From NCBI GenBank assembly GCA_025360395.1, contig JANYCH010000155.1:1-6375 (forward strand): 6,375 nucleotides of DNA, written 5' to 3'. Below the pieces are notes generated by a model. It saw only the letters and a program-made list of their open reading frames with translations, did no database searches and was not told where the DNA came from. Below are positions 1 through 6,375 of the stretch, in pieces. The stretch comes from Cytophagales bacterium. GTDB lineage: Bacteria > Bacteroidota > Bacteroidia > Cytophagales > UBA9547. How positions within the stretch are numbered: position 1 is the stretch's first letter; the number at the start of each line of letters is the position of its first letter. The position numbers and the translations under genes were made by a program.

Positions 1-472
1 CCCTGTTCCAGATCCCAATTTTCCTTTTTTAGGCGTGCATTTTACCAATATGATTGGTGGAGGGGTAGAAGCTGGGCCAAATGCAGTATTTGCTTTTGGT
101 AAAGAAAGTTACAAAATGAGTGATGTGAATTTTAAGGAAACATTTAAATCTTTAAGCTGGTCAGGTTTTAGAACTGTTGCCTTAAAATATTGGAAAACAG
201 GTTTAGGTGAATATTATAGATCTTTTTCAAAATCTGCCTTTACAAGGGCATTACAAAAGCTTGTGCCTGAACTTAAAGAAGAGGACCTGATACCTGGTGG
301 AGCCGGAATAAGAGCACAGGCATGCCATAAGGATGGGACATTACTTGACGATTTTTTTATAAAAGAAACAGTTAATTCTATTCATGTTTTAAATGCACCG
401 TCGCCTGCAGCAACCTCTTCTTTATCAATTGGTGATACTATTTCTGATATGGCATTGAAAAGATTTGTTTGA
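1..472 (+). CDS. lhgO: L-2-hydroxyglutarate oxidase, C-terminal part (5'-truncated by window edge)
   Basis: This is the C-terminal part of an FAD-dependent oxidoreductase of the DAO (D-amino acid oxidase-like) fold. It most resembles LhgO, which oxidises L-2-hydroxyglutarate to 2-oxoglutarate and, in E. coli, passes electrons to the membrane quinone pool. The reading frame is open from base 2, so the GTG at 35 is an internal valine and not a start. About 156 residues are visible, ending at TGA 470-472. Recognisable family segments are FPFLGVHFT at the left edge, then GGGVEAGPNAVFAF, GGAGIRAQA near visible residues 99-107, and NAPSPAATSS near 131-140. The last two belong to the C-terminal half of the FAD-binding fold and match the LhgO pattern in my memory. 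The N-terminal dinucleotide-binding GxGxxG motif lies outside the window. The next gene has its own promoter box, so this is probably the end of a separate transcription unit. A related DAO-family dehydrogenase is the main alternative. Confidence 0.85.
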   Translation, partial: PVPDPNFPFLGVHFTNMIGGGVEAGPNAVFAFGKESYKMSDVNFKETFKSLSWSGFRTVALKYWKTGLGEYYRSFSKSAFTRALQKLVPELKEEDLIPGGAGIRAQACHKDGTLLDDFFIKETVNSIHVLNAPSPAATSSLSIGDTISDMALKRFV

Positions 473-520
473 GAGAAATATTATTGTTGCTTTGAAATGC
501 TGTCTTTAACTTTCTAATTT

Positions 521-528
521 TATCTTTG
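521..528 (+). promoter_or_regulatory. Bacteroidota-type -7 box upstream of terC
   Basis: TATCTTTG at 521-528, followed by C, matches the Bacteroidota sigma-ABfr -7 consensus TAnnTTTG exactly. The -33 element is weak: the nearest TTTG is at 491-494, leaving a 26-nt spacer that is longer than usual. Transcription would start near 532-536. That leaves only about 10 nt of leader before the TTG start of the TerC gene at 545. The box lies in the 72-bp gap after the lhgO stop, which otherwise holds no evident terminator hairpin. Confidence 0.55.
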
Positions 529-544
529 CATAAGATCGTATCAT

Positions 545-1312
545 TTGGCTGACATTTTTTCAATCGCTTCTTTAATAAACCTTATCACTTTAACTGCTAT
601 GGAAATAGTGTTAGGGATTGATAATGTGATATTTATATCGATTATATCTGGTAAACTTCCAGAAAACAAGCAAGGAAAAGCGCGTTTAATTGGTTTAAGC
701 CTTGCCTTGCTGTTCAGGATCGGATTATTATTTACCATTTCTTTGATCGTAGGGATGGAAGAACCTTTGCTTACTCTTATGGATTTTGGGTTAAGTGGAA
801 GAGATCTTATTCTGTTGGCAGGGGGTATATTTTTGATTTATAAAAGTTCTTCTGAAATAATCGAAAAATTCTATGAAGATCATGAAGAGATATCTCAGTT
901 GAATAAAAACATCAAAATGCTTACTGTTCCTGCCGCAATTGTGCAAATAGTATTTCTGGATATAGTATTTTCTTTTGATTCCATCCTTACAGCAGTAGGG
1001 TTATCTAGAGAGTTAATGATTATGATTGGAGCTGTGATTATTTCATTGTTTATTATGTTATACTTCTCCAAACCTATAAGTGATTATGTAAATAACCACC
1101 CTTCTATAAGAATAATGGCCCTATCTTTTCTGGTTATGATAGGAGTAATGCTTGTATTAGAAGGGCTGCATTTTGAAGATTTAATCAAAAAGGAATCAGT
1201 ATACATTGCAATGGGTTTTGCTTTAATAGTAGAACTGTTGAATATGAAGCTAAGAGAGAAAGAAGATAAATACCATCATGATACATCTGGTAAGCTGCCT
1301 GATAAATTATAA
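545..1312 (+). CDS. TerC family integral membrane protein (probable metal-ion transporter)
   Basis: A 255-residue polytopic membrane protein of the TerC family (Pfam TerC, PF03741). Members are linked to tellurium resistance, manganese export (E. coli Alx) and metal loading of exported enzymes (Bacillus MeeF/MeeY). The two family signatures are present: EIVLGIDN at residues 20-27 (E20, D26, N27) and QIVFLDIVFSFDS at 134-146 (D139, D145), placing acidic residues inside predicted membrane helices. About seven hydrophobic helices are visible, near 8-34, 48-70, 86-100, 128-152, 156-173, 190-206 and 219-236. A charged cytosolic-type loop lies at 103-124 and the tail is hydrophilic. The start is TTG at 545. 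The frame has a stop at 515 and no ATG or GTG between, and the TTG gives the usual distance from the N-terminus to the first motif. There is no Shine-Dalgarno sequence. Substrate and direction of transport cannot be read from the sequence. The gene lies 49 bp before dxr and is probably cotranscribed with it. Confidence 0.9.
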   Translation: MADIFSIASLINLITLTAMEIVLGIDNVIFISIISGKLPENKQGKARLIGLSLALLFRIGLLFTISLIVGMEEPLLTLMDFGLSGRDLILLAGGIFLIYKSSSEIIEKFYEDHEEISQLNKNIKMLTVPAAIVQIVFLDIVFSFDSILTAVGLSRELMIMIGAVIISLFIMLYFSKPISDYVNNHPSIRIMALSFLVMIGVMLVLEGLHFEDLIKKESVYIAMGFALIVELLNMKLREKEDKYHHDTSGKLPDKL

Positions 1313-1361
1313 TTTAATTATTTCCACGAGGTCGTAGCATTCTGCTTCTGCCATTAATATT

Positions 1362-2558
1362 TTGAAATATCCAACAGCGACAGTCAATAAAAAAAGGGTA
1401 GCCATACTAGGTTCTACCGGTTCTATTGGTACGCAAGCCCTGCAGGTAATAAGAGAGCATAATACTATTCTGGAGGTTGAAGTGCTAACAGCAAATAATA
1501 ATGTTGATTTACTTATAAAGCAGGCTGTTGAATTTAAACCCAATGTAGTAATTATAGCAAACGAGTTTTATTACGATCAGGTACAGTCAGCATTAAGTGC
1601 GTTTGATATTAAGGTCTATTCAGGACAAAAGGCCATTGAATGGGCTGTTCAAATGGATACAGTTGATATAGTGTTAACTGCTATGATGGGCTATTCAGGT
1701 CTTATTCCAACCATTAAGGCAATCGAAGCTGGTAAACCCATTGCACTTGCCAATAAAGAAACATTGGTTGTAGCAGGGGATTTAATAACACAGCTTGCAA
1801 AAGAAAAGGGAGTAAACATTTATCCGGTAGATTCTGAACATTCTGCAATATTCCAATGTCTTGTAGGTGAGTTTCATAATCCAATTGAAAAAATAATTTT
1901 AACAGCATCTGGCGGGCCTTTTAGAGGTAAAAAGCGTGAGGATCTAATTAATATAACCAAAGAACAGGCCTTAAAACATCCTAATTGGGAAATGGGCGCA
2001 AAAATTACCATTGATTCGGCTTCTTTAATGAACAAAGGGTTAGAAGTTATAGAAGCAAAATGGCTTTTTAACTTAAAGCCCCAACAAATTGAAGTTTGGG
2101 TTCATCCCCAGTCTATAGTACATTCTATGGTTCAATTCGCCGACGGATCAGTTAAAGCACAATTGGGGTTGCCTGATATGAAGTTACCAATACAATATGC
2201 ATTGATGTATCCTTCAAGAATACCCTCCTCAAGCCCAAGATTGGATATAAAGTCCTGTTCAAACCTCGATTTTGAATTACCTGACTTAGAAACTTTTAAA
2301 AACCTGGGATTGGCTTATGAAGCCTTAAATTCGGGAGGTAATATGGCGTGCATTTTAAATGCTGCCAATGAAATTGCAGTCAGCTCATTTCTGGAAGATA
2401 GAATTGGTTTTTTGCAAATGACAGAATTAATTGAATTTTGTATGGGAAATATAAGTTTTATAAAAAATCCTGTTTTGGAAGACTATATACAAACAGATAC
2501 CGAAACAAGAATTATAGCGAAAGAAAAAATCAATACCTTATTCTTACAAAAAAACTAA
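1362..2558 (+). CDS. dxr: 1-deoxy-D-xylulose-5-phosphate reductoisomerase
   Basis: Cytosolic enzyme of the MEP (non-mevalonate) isoprenoid pathway. It converts 1-deoxy-D-xylulose 5-phosphate to 2-C-methyl-D-erythritol 4-phosphate with NADPH and a divalent metal, and is the target of fosmidomycin. It has 398 residues, the usual family length. Visible motifs are the NADPH-binding loop GSTGSIG (17-23), ANKET (130-134), VDSEHSAIFQ with metal ligands D157 and E159, TASGGPFR (181-188), MNKGLEVIEA (223-232, with N224, K225 and ligand E228), HPQS (248-251), and a C-terminal helical domain containing LNAANEIAV (332-340). All catalytic positions appear intact. The start is TTG at 1362. The upstream frame closes with TAG at 1335-1337 and offers only ATT codons before that point, and no ATG, GTG or TTG follows before the nucleotide-binding loop. 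It adds about eight residues relative to the shortest homologues. There is no promoter box in the 49-bp gap after terC. The stop TAA directly abuts the rseP ATG. Confidence 0.97.
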   Translation: MKYPTATVNKKRVAILGSTGSIGTQALQVIREHNTILEVEVLTANNNVDLLIKQAVEFKPNVVIIANEFYYDQVQSALSAFDIKVYSGQKAIEWAVQMDTVDIVLTAMMGYSGLIPTIKAIEAGKPIALANKETLVVAGDLITQLAKEKGVNIYPVDSEHSAIFQCLVGEFHNPIEKIILTASGGPFRGKKREDLINITKEQALKHPNWEMGAKITIDSASLMNKGLEVIEAKWLFNLKPQQIEVWVHPQSIVHSMVQFADGSVKAQLGLPDMKLPIQYALMYPSRIPSSSPRLDIKSCSNLDFELPDLETFKNLGLAYEALNSGGNMACILNAANEIAVSSFLEDRIGFLQMTELIEFCMGNISFIKNPVLEDYIQTDTETRIIAKEKINTLFLQKN

Positions 2559-3878
2559 ATGGATATTTTAATAATGGCTGCTCAGTTAATCCTGAGTTTA
2601 ATGATTATGGTTGGCCTTCATGAATTAGGCCACATGCTACCTGCGAAGTACTTCGGCATGAGGGTTGAAAAGTTTTTTATCGGTTTCCCCCCAAAAGTTT
2701 TTGGCAAAAAAATAGGCGAGACCGAATATGGTTTAGGTGCGATACCTTTAGGTGGATTTGTGAAAATCAGTGGAATGATGGACGAAAGCATGGATAAATC
2801 TGCCTTAGCATCACCTCCTCAGCCATGGGAATTCAGAAGCAAACCTGCATGGCAGCGTTTAATTGTCATGATTGGTGGAGTGACCGTTAATGTTATCCTG
2901 GGAATAACCATTTTTATAACCTTAACTTATTTAACAGGCGAGGTGATATTATCAAAATCAGAAGCTAAATATGGCATTGTTGCACATGAACTTGCTCAGG
3001 AGATTGGTCTTAAAACAGGTGACAAAATTTTAAAGGTAAATGGAAAAGATTACAAATCTTTCAATGATTTAAGAGGTCAGGAAGTATTTCTTTCTTCAAA
3101 TAGTTATTATACGGTTGACAGAAATGGGCAGTATTTAGACATTCCGGTTCCAAATAACATTATTGAAAAAATGGCTGATCCTAAAAAATTCCCTCAATTC
3201 ATTGATCCGATTTTTCCTTTTGAGATTGGTGAATTATCACCCGGTAGTCCAGGAATTGCGGCAGGGTTGAAAAATGGAGACAGAATTGTTCAGATCAATG
3301 ATACTAAGATCAGCTACTTTCATGAACTTCAGGATTTTTTGAAAACCAGGCAGAATTCGGACATATCCCTTAAAGTGCTTAGGGCTAATGATACTTTAAA
3401 AATTGCAATGAAAACAACAGCTGATGGCAAAATTGGTTTTATGCCTGCTAGTCTGTTAAAAACTGACACTATACATTATGGATTTGGGCAAGCAGTTGTT
3501 CTTGGTACCGAACGCGCATTTTCTGTCGTAGCTGACAATGCCAAAGGTTTATTAAAGGTTGCTTCGGGTGAAATAAAAGCTAGTAAAGCAATAAGTGGTC
3601 CGATAGGTATTGCACAGGTTTTTGGTACAATTTGGGATTGGACACGTTTCTGGATGTTGACAGGAATGATCTCAATGGTGCTTGCCTTGATGAACCTTTT
3701 ACCAATTCCCGCCTTAGACGGTGGTCATGTTGTATTCTTGCTTTATGAAATTCTAACAAAAAGAAAACCCTCTGAACGTTTTCTTGAAATTGCCCAATAC
3801 ACCGGTATGGCATTGTTACTATCTCTGATGGTTTTTGCCTTCTACAATGATTTAGCAAGAATCTTTATGCCAGCCTGA
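2559..3878 (+). CDS. rseP: RseP-family site-2 intramembrane zinc metalloprotease (M50)
   Basis: Membrane protease that cuts transmembrane helices of substrates, classically anti-sigma factors in envelope-stress signalling, and also remnant signal peptides. It has 439 residues. Helix 1 carries the zinc-binding motif HELGH (H21, E22, H25). Next come GGFVKISGM (65-73), FRSKPAWQRL (92-101) and a second helix in IGGVTVNVILG (105-115). Two PDZ-like domains follow, near 138-200 and 222-290; the second is clearer, with GSPGIAAGLKNGDRIVQIN. The third zinc ligand is D387 in NLLPIPALDGGH (379-390), and a last hydrophobic helix lies at 414-428. The MLPAK after HELGH fits the Bacteroidota type (HELGHFIPAK) that I remember. 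The ATG at 2559-2561 follows the dxr stop TAA (2556-2558) with no gap and sits after an A-rich run, which suggests translational coupling with dxr. dxr and rseP are also close neighbours in many other bacteria. The substrate here is unknown. Confidence 0.95.
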   Translation: MDILIMAAQLILSLMIMVGLHELGHMLPAKYFGMRVEKFFIGFPPKVFGKKIGETEYGLGAIPLGGFVKISGMMDESMDKSALASPPQPWEFRSKPAWQRLIVMIGGVTVNVILGITIFITLTYLTGEVILSKSEAKYGIVAHELAQEIGLKTGDKILKVNGKDYKSFNDLRGQEVFLSSNSYYTVDRNGQYLDIPVPNNIIEKMADPKKFPQFIDPIFPFEIGELSPGSPGIAAGLKNGDRIVQINDTKISYFHELQDFLKTRQNSDISLKVLRANDTLKIAMKTTADGKIGFMPASLLKTDTIHYGFGQAVVLGTERAFSVVADNAKGLLKVASGEIKASKAISGPIGIAQVFGTIWDWTRFWMLTGMISMVLALMNLLPIPALDGGHVVFLLYEILTKRKPSERFLEIAQYTGMALLLSLMVFAFYNDLARIFMPA

Positions 3879-3881
3879 TTC

Positions 3882-3953
3882 AGTTATGAGTTGATAGTTG
3901 CGGTGAGGATAGACCAAATGGCAATTCTTTTACTAACCCACAACTCGCAACTA
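3882..3953. repeat. Heptanucleotide AGTTnnn repeats in inverted arrangement (REP-like)
   Basis: The convergent gap between rseP and rel carries three tandem heptads, AGTTATG (3882-3888), AGTTGAT (3889-3895) and AGTTGCG (3896-3902). They face the reverse-complement heptads CACAACT (3939-3945) and CGCAACT (3946-3952). The best pairing is TAGTTGCG (3895-3902) with CGCAACTA (3946-3953), a perfect 8-bp stem closing a loop of about 43 nt. A shifted register pairs GAGTTG (3888-3893) with CAACTC (3941-3946). It resembles interspersed intergenic palindromes I recall from Sphingobacteriaceae, but copy number cannot be tested here. The right arm overlaps the rel stop codon. It might slow or end transcription from both sides; no classical terminator with a T-tract is visible. 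Confidence 0.55.
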
Positions 3954-6170
3954 GTTATAGTAACGCGTAACACCCATAACTCCTGGTACCATATGCAGTT
4001 TCTTGATTAGCTTGTCCAATTGCTTTGTATCATGTACAAAAAGCTGGATTGTTCCGTCAAAAATACCATCTTCAGTTTCAATTGTAAGAGAGCGAATATT
4101 TACTTTCAGCTCGTTTGAAATAACGCGGGTAATATTATTTAACATACCAACTCTATCAGAGCCTTTTACTTTAAGTGTTGCTAAAAATGCTAATTCGTGG
4201 CCATCAGTCCATTTTGCTTTTACGATCCTGTAGCCGTATTGGGCCATTAATTCTGCAGCGTTAGGGCAGATTGTACGATGGATTTTTATGCCTTCGCTAA
4301 CAGTCACAAAACCAAAGACATCATCTCCAGGAATAGGGTTACAACATTTGGAAAGAGTATAATCTATTTTAGCCAGATCTTCACCGATAAGCAGCATATC
4401 ATTTTTACTGCTATCTGTTGTAAGTTTGATTTCTTTGTTTTTTAAATCACCAAGTAAATCTTTCCTGGCTTCAATGCCTTGTATTTGTTCAAGTGCATTT
4501 CTTAAACCTTTAGAATCAATAACTTCTTTCGCTATTTTATAATAGAAATCCTGGGCATATTTCTCATTGTAGTAATGTAAGAACTTATTCATCACCTCGT
4601 GACTCATGTCAATTTTAAGGTTTTTCAGTTTTCTTAAAACAATTTCCTTTCCATCGTCTGCAATTCTTTTTTTCTCCTCTTTTAACCAATCTTTTATTTT
4701 GGTTTTAGATTTGGTAGTTACAACAAATTTTAGCCAGTCTTCAGAGGGTTTTTGCTTACTGGAAGTGATTATTTCAATCTGATCTCCATTGTTCAATACA
4801 TAACTTAATGGAACGAGCTTCTGGTTTACCTTGGCACCAAGACAATGAGCCCCGATATGGGTATGAATTTCAAAAGCAAAATCCAAGGCTGTACTTCCTG
4901 CTGGCAGCACTTTTAAATCTCCCTTGGGTGTAAAAACAAAAACTTCTTCAGTGAATAGATTTGATTTAAACTCATCTACAAAATCGATTGCAGATAAATC
5001 GTTTCTTTGCAACAAGTCACGAACCTTATTAATCCAAAGTTCAAGTCCTCTTTCTTCTTTGGAAGTTTTGTCGGTATTTTCCTTGTATTTCCAGTGGGCT
5101 GCATATCCTTTTTCGGCTATTTCATCCATCCGGGCACTTCTAATCTGAACTTCTACCCATTGGCCGGTTTTGCTCATTACGGTAGAATGTAGAGACTCGT
5201 AACCGTTTGATCGTGGTGTACTTATCCAATCTCGTAACCTGTCTGGATTTGGTTTATAGTAATCTGTCACAATGGAATAAACCTGCCAACATACAGCCTT
5301 TTCATTTTCCTGTTCCGTATCAACTATTATTCTAATAGCGAAGAGATCATAGATATGTTCAAAATCTACATTGCTTTGCTGCATTTTGTTCCAAATTGAA
5401 AAAATAGATTTTGGCCTACCTTTTATGACAAAACTGACCTTTTGCCTGTGGAGTTCTGATTCAAGTGGAGAAATAAAATCCCTTATAAATTTGTTCCGGG
5501 CTATCTTGGTTTGTGAAAGTTTAACCGCAATGCTTCTGTAACTTATTGGTTCTGTATATTTTAAATATAAATCTTCTAATTCAGATTTTATCGCATATAA
5601 TCCAAGTCGGTGTGCCAGGGGCGCATATAGATAGATTGTTTCGGATGCGATTTTTAATTGTTTGTCACGGGCCATGCTATCCAATGTGCGCATATTGTGC
5701 AACCGGTCAGCAAGTTTTATTAAAATAACACGTACATCATCAGAAAGTGTGAGGAGCATTTTTCTGAAATTTTCAGCCTGTTGTGACATAGTTTTGTCAA
5801 ACACGCCAGAAATTTTAGTTAGGCCATCAATGATTTTGGCAACTTTAGGTCCAAATTCCTGCCTGATATCCTCAATTTCTAATTCTGTATCTTCAACAAC
5901 ATCATGTAGTAATGAGGCTATAATTGAGGTTGTTCCTAAGCCAATTTCTTCTACTGCAATTTGTGCAACAGCAATAGGATGAAGGATATACGGCTCGCCT
6001 GATTTTCGCCGCATCCCTTTGTGGGCTTCCATTGCAAGATTAAATGCTTTTCGGATTAAAGCATTATCTCCATCTTTTAGTACAGGTTTCGCATGCCTGA
6101 GTAATTTGCGATATTGTACAACAATGTTTTTATTTTCTTCTAAGGTGTCAATATCGGCCACCAAGGTCAT
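3951..6170 (-). CDS. rel: Bifunctional (p)ppGpp synthetase/hydrolase, long RSH (Rel/SpoT type)
   Basis: Cytosolic, ribosome-associated enzyme of the stringent response. It makes (p)ppGpp from ATP and GDP/GTP and hydrolyses it. The 739 residues show the full long-RSH order. The HD hydrolase domain (about 40-190) has metal ligands H64, H89, D90 and D155 and catalytic E93-D94 in HDVVEDT, so hydrolysis should be active. The synthetase domain (about 245-360) has GRPKSIFSIWNKM (251-263), D275, the G-loop tyrosine Y324 in SNGYESLH and E340 in EVQIR. R311-L-R-D314 corresponds to the basic RxKD motif of bifunctional enzymes, not the EXDD of RelA. The TGS domain lies near 408-468, a helical region follows, then a zinc-finger-like domain with C609, C610, H631 and C635, and an ACT domain (about 660-739). 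The start is ATG at 6168-6170, with no better in-frame start upstream. The stop TAG (3951-3953) lies inside the right arm of the intergenic repeat. It converges on rseP and diverges from tRNA-Leu. Confidence 0.96.
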   Translation of the reverse strand: MTLVADIDTLEENKNIVVQYRKLLRHAKPVLKDGDNALIRKAFNLAMEAHKGMRRKSGEPYILHPIAVAQIAVEEIGLGTTSIIASLLHDVVEDTELEIEDIRQEFGPKVAKIIDGLTKISGVFDKTMSQQAENFRKMLLTLSDDVRVILIKLADRLHNMRTLDSMARDKQLKIASETIYLYAPLAHRLGLYAIKSELEDLYLKYTEPISYRSIAVKLSQTKIARNKFIRDFISPLESELHRQKVSFVIKGRPKSIFSIWNKMQQSNVDFEHIYDLFAIRIIVDTEQENEKAVCWQVYSIVTDYYKPNPDRLRDWISTPRSNGYESLHSTVMSKTGQWVEVQIRSARMDEIAEKGYAAHWKYKENTDKTSKEERGLELWINKVRDLLQRNDLSAIDFVDEFKSNLFTEEVFVFTPKGDLKVLPAGSTALDFAFEIHTHIGAHCLGAKVNQKLVPLSYVLNNGDQIEIITSSKQKPSEDWLKFVVTTKSKTKIKDWLKEEKKRIADDGKEIVLRKLKNLKIDMSHEVMNKFLHYYNEKYAQDFYYKIAKEVIDSKGLRNALEQIQGIEARKDLLGDLKNKEIKLTTDSSKNDMLLIGEDLAKIDYTLSKCCNPIPGDDVFGFVTVSEGIKIHRTICPNAAELMAQYGYRIVKAKWTDGHELAFLATLKVKGSDRVGMLNNITRVISNELKVNIRSLTIETEDGIFDGTIQLFVHDTKQLDKLIKKLHMVPGVMGVTRYYN

Positions 6171-6215
6171 ATGATATGGGAAAGTTTCTGTGGTATTAAT
6201 ATATTCAACATTTAC

Positions 6216-6275
6216 GTAAAAATGGTCATCTGGTAATAGATTTGATATTATTTATTATGAACTGTAAAAAATGGT
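6216..6275. repeat. Near-direct repeat pair GTAAAAATGGT in the rel leader
   Basis: GTAAAAATGGT at 6216-6226 recurs as GTAAAAAATGGT at 6264-6275, differing by one inserted A and spaced 48 bp start to start. The first copy overlaps a perfect 10-bp palindrome, TTTACGTAAA (6211-6220). The second ends at the weak -33 element of the tRNA promoter and beside the predicted rel transcription start. This may be a pair of protein-binding sites or chance similarity in AT-rich DNA. The rest of the 6171-6315 gap shows only the two promoter boxes listed separately. Confidence 0.3.
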
Positions 6276-6304
6276 TTTAGATTTCAAAAATATTGCTACT
6301 TTTG
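6275..6304 (+). promoter_or_regulatory. Promoter of tRNA-Leu
   Basis: TACTTTTG at 6297-6304, followed by C, matches the Bacteroidota -7 consensus TAnnTTTG. TTTT (6275-6278) lies 18 nt upstream as a weak -33 element. Transcription would start near 6308-6311, five to eight bases before the mature tRNA 5' end at 6316, as expected for a tRNA gene with a short leader. Confidence 0.6.
6285..6292 (-). promoter_or_regulatory. Candidate -7 box of the rel promoter
   Basis: CAAAAATA on the plus strand reads TATTTTTG on the minus strand, a full match to TAnnTTTG. It is the only such match on that strand between rel and the tRNA gene. Transcription would start near 6278-6281, giving rel a leader of about 110 nt. 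No clear TTTG-like -33 element is seen upstream around 6311-6316, so the call is tentative. Confidence 0.4.
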
Positions 6305-6315
6305 CAGCCTCTTAA

Positions 6316-6375
6316 GCGGATGTGACGAAATTGGTAGACGTACTAGACTTAGGATCTAGCGCTGCGAGGCATGGG
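6316..6375 (+). tRNA. tRNA-Leu, anticodon UAG (3' part beyond window)
   Basis: The first 60 bases of a leucine tRNA. The acceptor strand GCGGATG (6316-6322) is followed by T8 and G9, a D arm with stem ACG/CGT (6325-6327 with 6339-6341) and the conserved GG at 6333-6334, then the anticodon stem CTAGA/TCTAG (6343-6347 with 6355-6359). The seven-base loop CTTAGGA puts anticodon TAG at 6350-6352, preceded by the invariant T, so it reads CUA and probably other CUN codons. From 6360 the sequence enters a long variable arm, as expected of a class II tRNA such as leucine. The T arm, the 3' acceptor strand and any encoded CCA are outside the window. Only part of the fold can be verified, but the pairing shown is perfect. 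Confidence 0.95.

Noticed and set aside
35..37. GTG as the start of a 145-residue protein
   Set aside because: The frame stays open to the left edge and the upstream residues (PNFPFLG) continue the LhgO family sequence, so this is a truncated gene and not a new start.
473..544. Possible manganese (yybP-ykoY) riboswitch before the TerC gene, since TerC genes are often controlled by one
   Set aside because: The gap is only 72 bp, lacks the expected paired loops, and the predicted transcript leader is about 10 nt.
1313..1364. Separate promoter for dxr (TATTTTG-like string at 1358-1364)
   Set aside because: It lacks one base of the TAnnTTTG spacing and overlaps the start codon, so it could not drive dxr from its own start.
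2438..2623. 61-residue open frame spanning the dxr-rseP junction
   Set aside because: It is out of frame with two well-supported genes that meet exactly at TAAATG, and has no recognisable motif.
2584..2645. Proline shortly after the RseP HELGH motif as a possible active-site defect
   Set aside because: A proline at this place (HELGHFIPAK) is what I remember as usual in Bacteroidota RseP proteins, and all zinc ligands are present.
3580..3858. 92-residue minus-strand open frame inside rseP
   Set aside because: It lies wholly within the well-supported rseP coding sequence and encodes no recognisable domain; it is a shadow of that frame.
5662..5982. 106-residue plus-strand open frame inside rel
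   Set aside because: It is antisense to the conserved HD hydrolase domain of Rel, has cysteine- and serine-rich shadow composition and no promoter or family resemblance.

Overview
The window looks like an ordinary chromosomal segment of a Bacteroidota bacterium, probably of the Sphingobacteriaceae (Pedobacter-like). The evidence is AT-rich DNA, no convincing Shine-Dalgarno sequences, -7 promoter boxes of the Bacteroidota form TAnnTTTG, and Bacteroidota-style protein variants (an RseP with HELGH followed by MLPAK, and a single long bifunctional Rel). The taxonomic call comes from recognition of the proteins, not from a search.

Layout from left to right. Positions 1-472 (+) hold the C-terminal part of an L-2-hydroxyglutarate oxidase-type FAD enzyme, cut by the window edge. 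Positions 545-1312 (+) encode a TerC-family membrane protein with its own -7 box at 521-528 and a TTG start. Positions 1362-2558 (+) encode DXP reductoisomerase (Dxr), also from a TTG start. Positions 2559-3878 (+) encode the site-2 protease RseP, whose ATG directly abuts the dxr stop. A short convergent gap (3879-3950) contains heptanucleotide repeats in inverted arrangement. Positions 3951-6170 (-) encode a full-length bifunctional (p)ppGpp synthetase/hydrolase (Rel). The AT-rich divergent region 6171-6315 separates rel from a tRNA-Leu(UAG) gene (+) that runs off the right edge.

The plus-strand genes terC, dxr and rseP probably form one transcription unit linking envelope functions: predicted metal-ion transport, isoprenoid precursor synthesis and regulated intramembrane proteolysis. 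Rel is transcribed separately from the opposite strand. Its predicted core promoter lies back-to-back with, and would physically overlap, the tRNA-Leu promoter.

I see no mobile element, CRISPR array, defence system or plainly novel gene system. The points worth a second look are regulatory: the tight rel/tRNA-Leu divergent promoter region with a near-direct repeat, the REP-like heptad repeats that supply the rel stop codon, and two consecutive genes starting with TTG.
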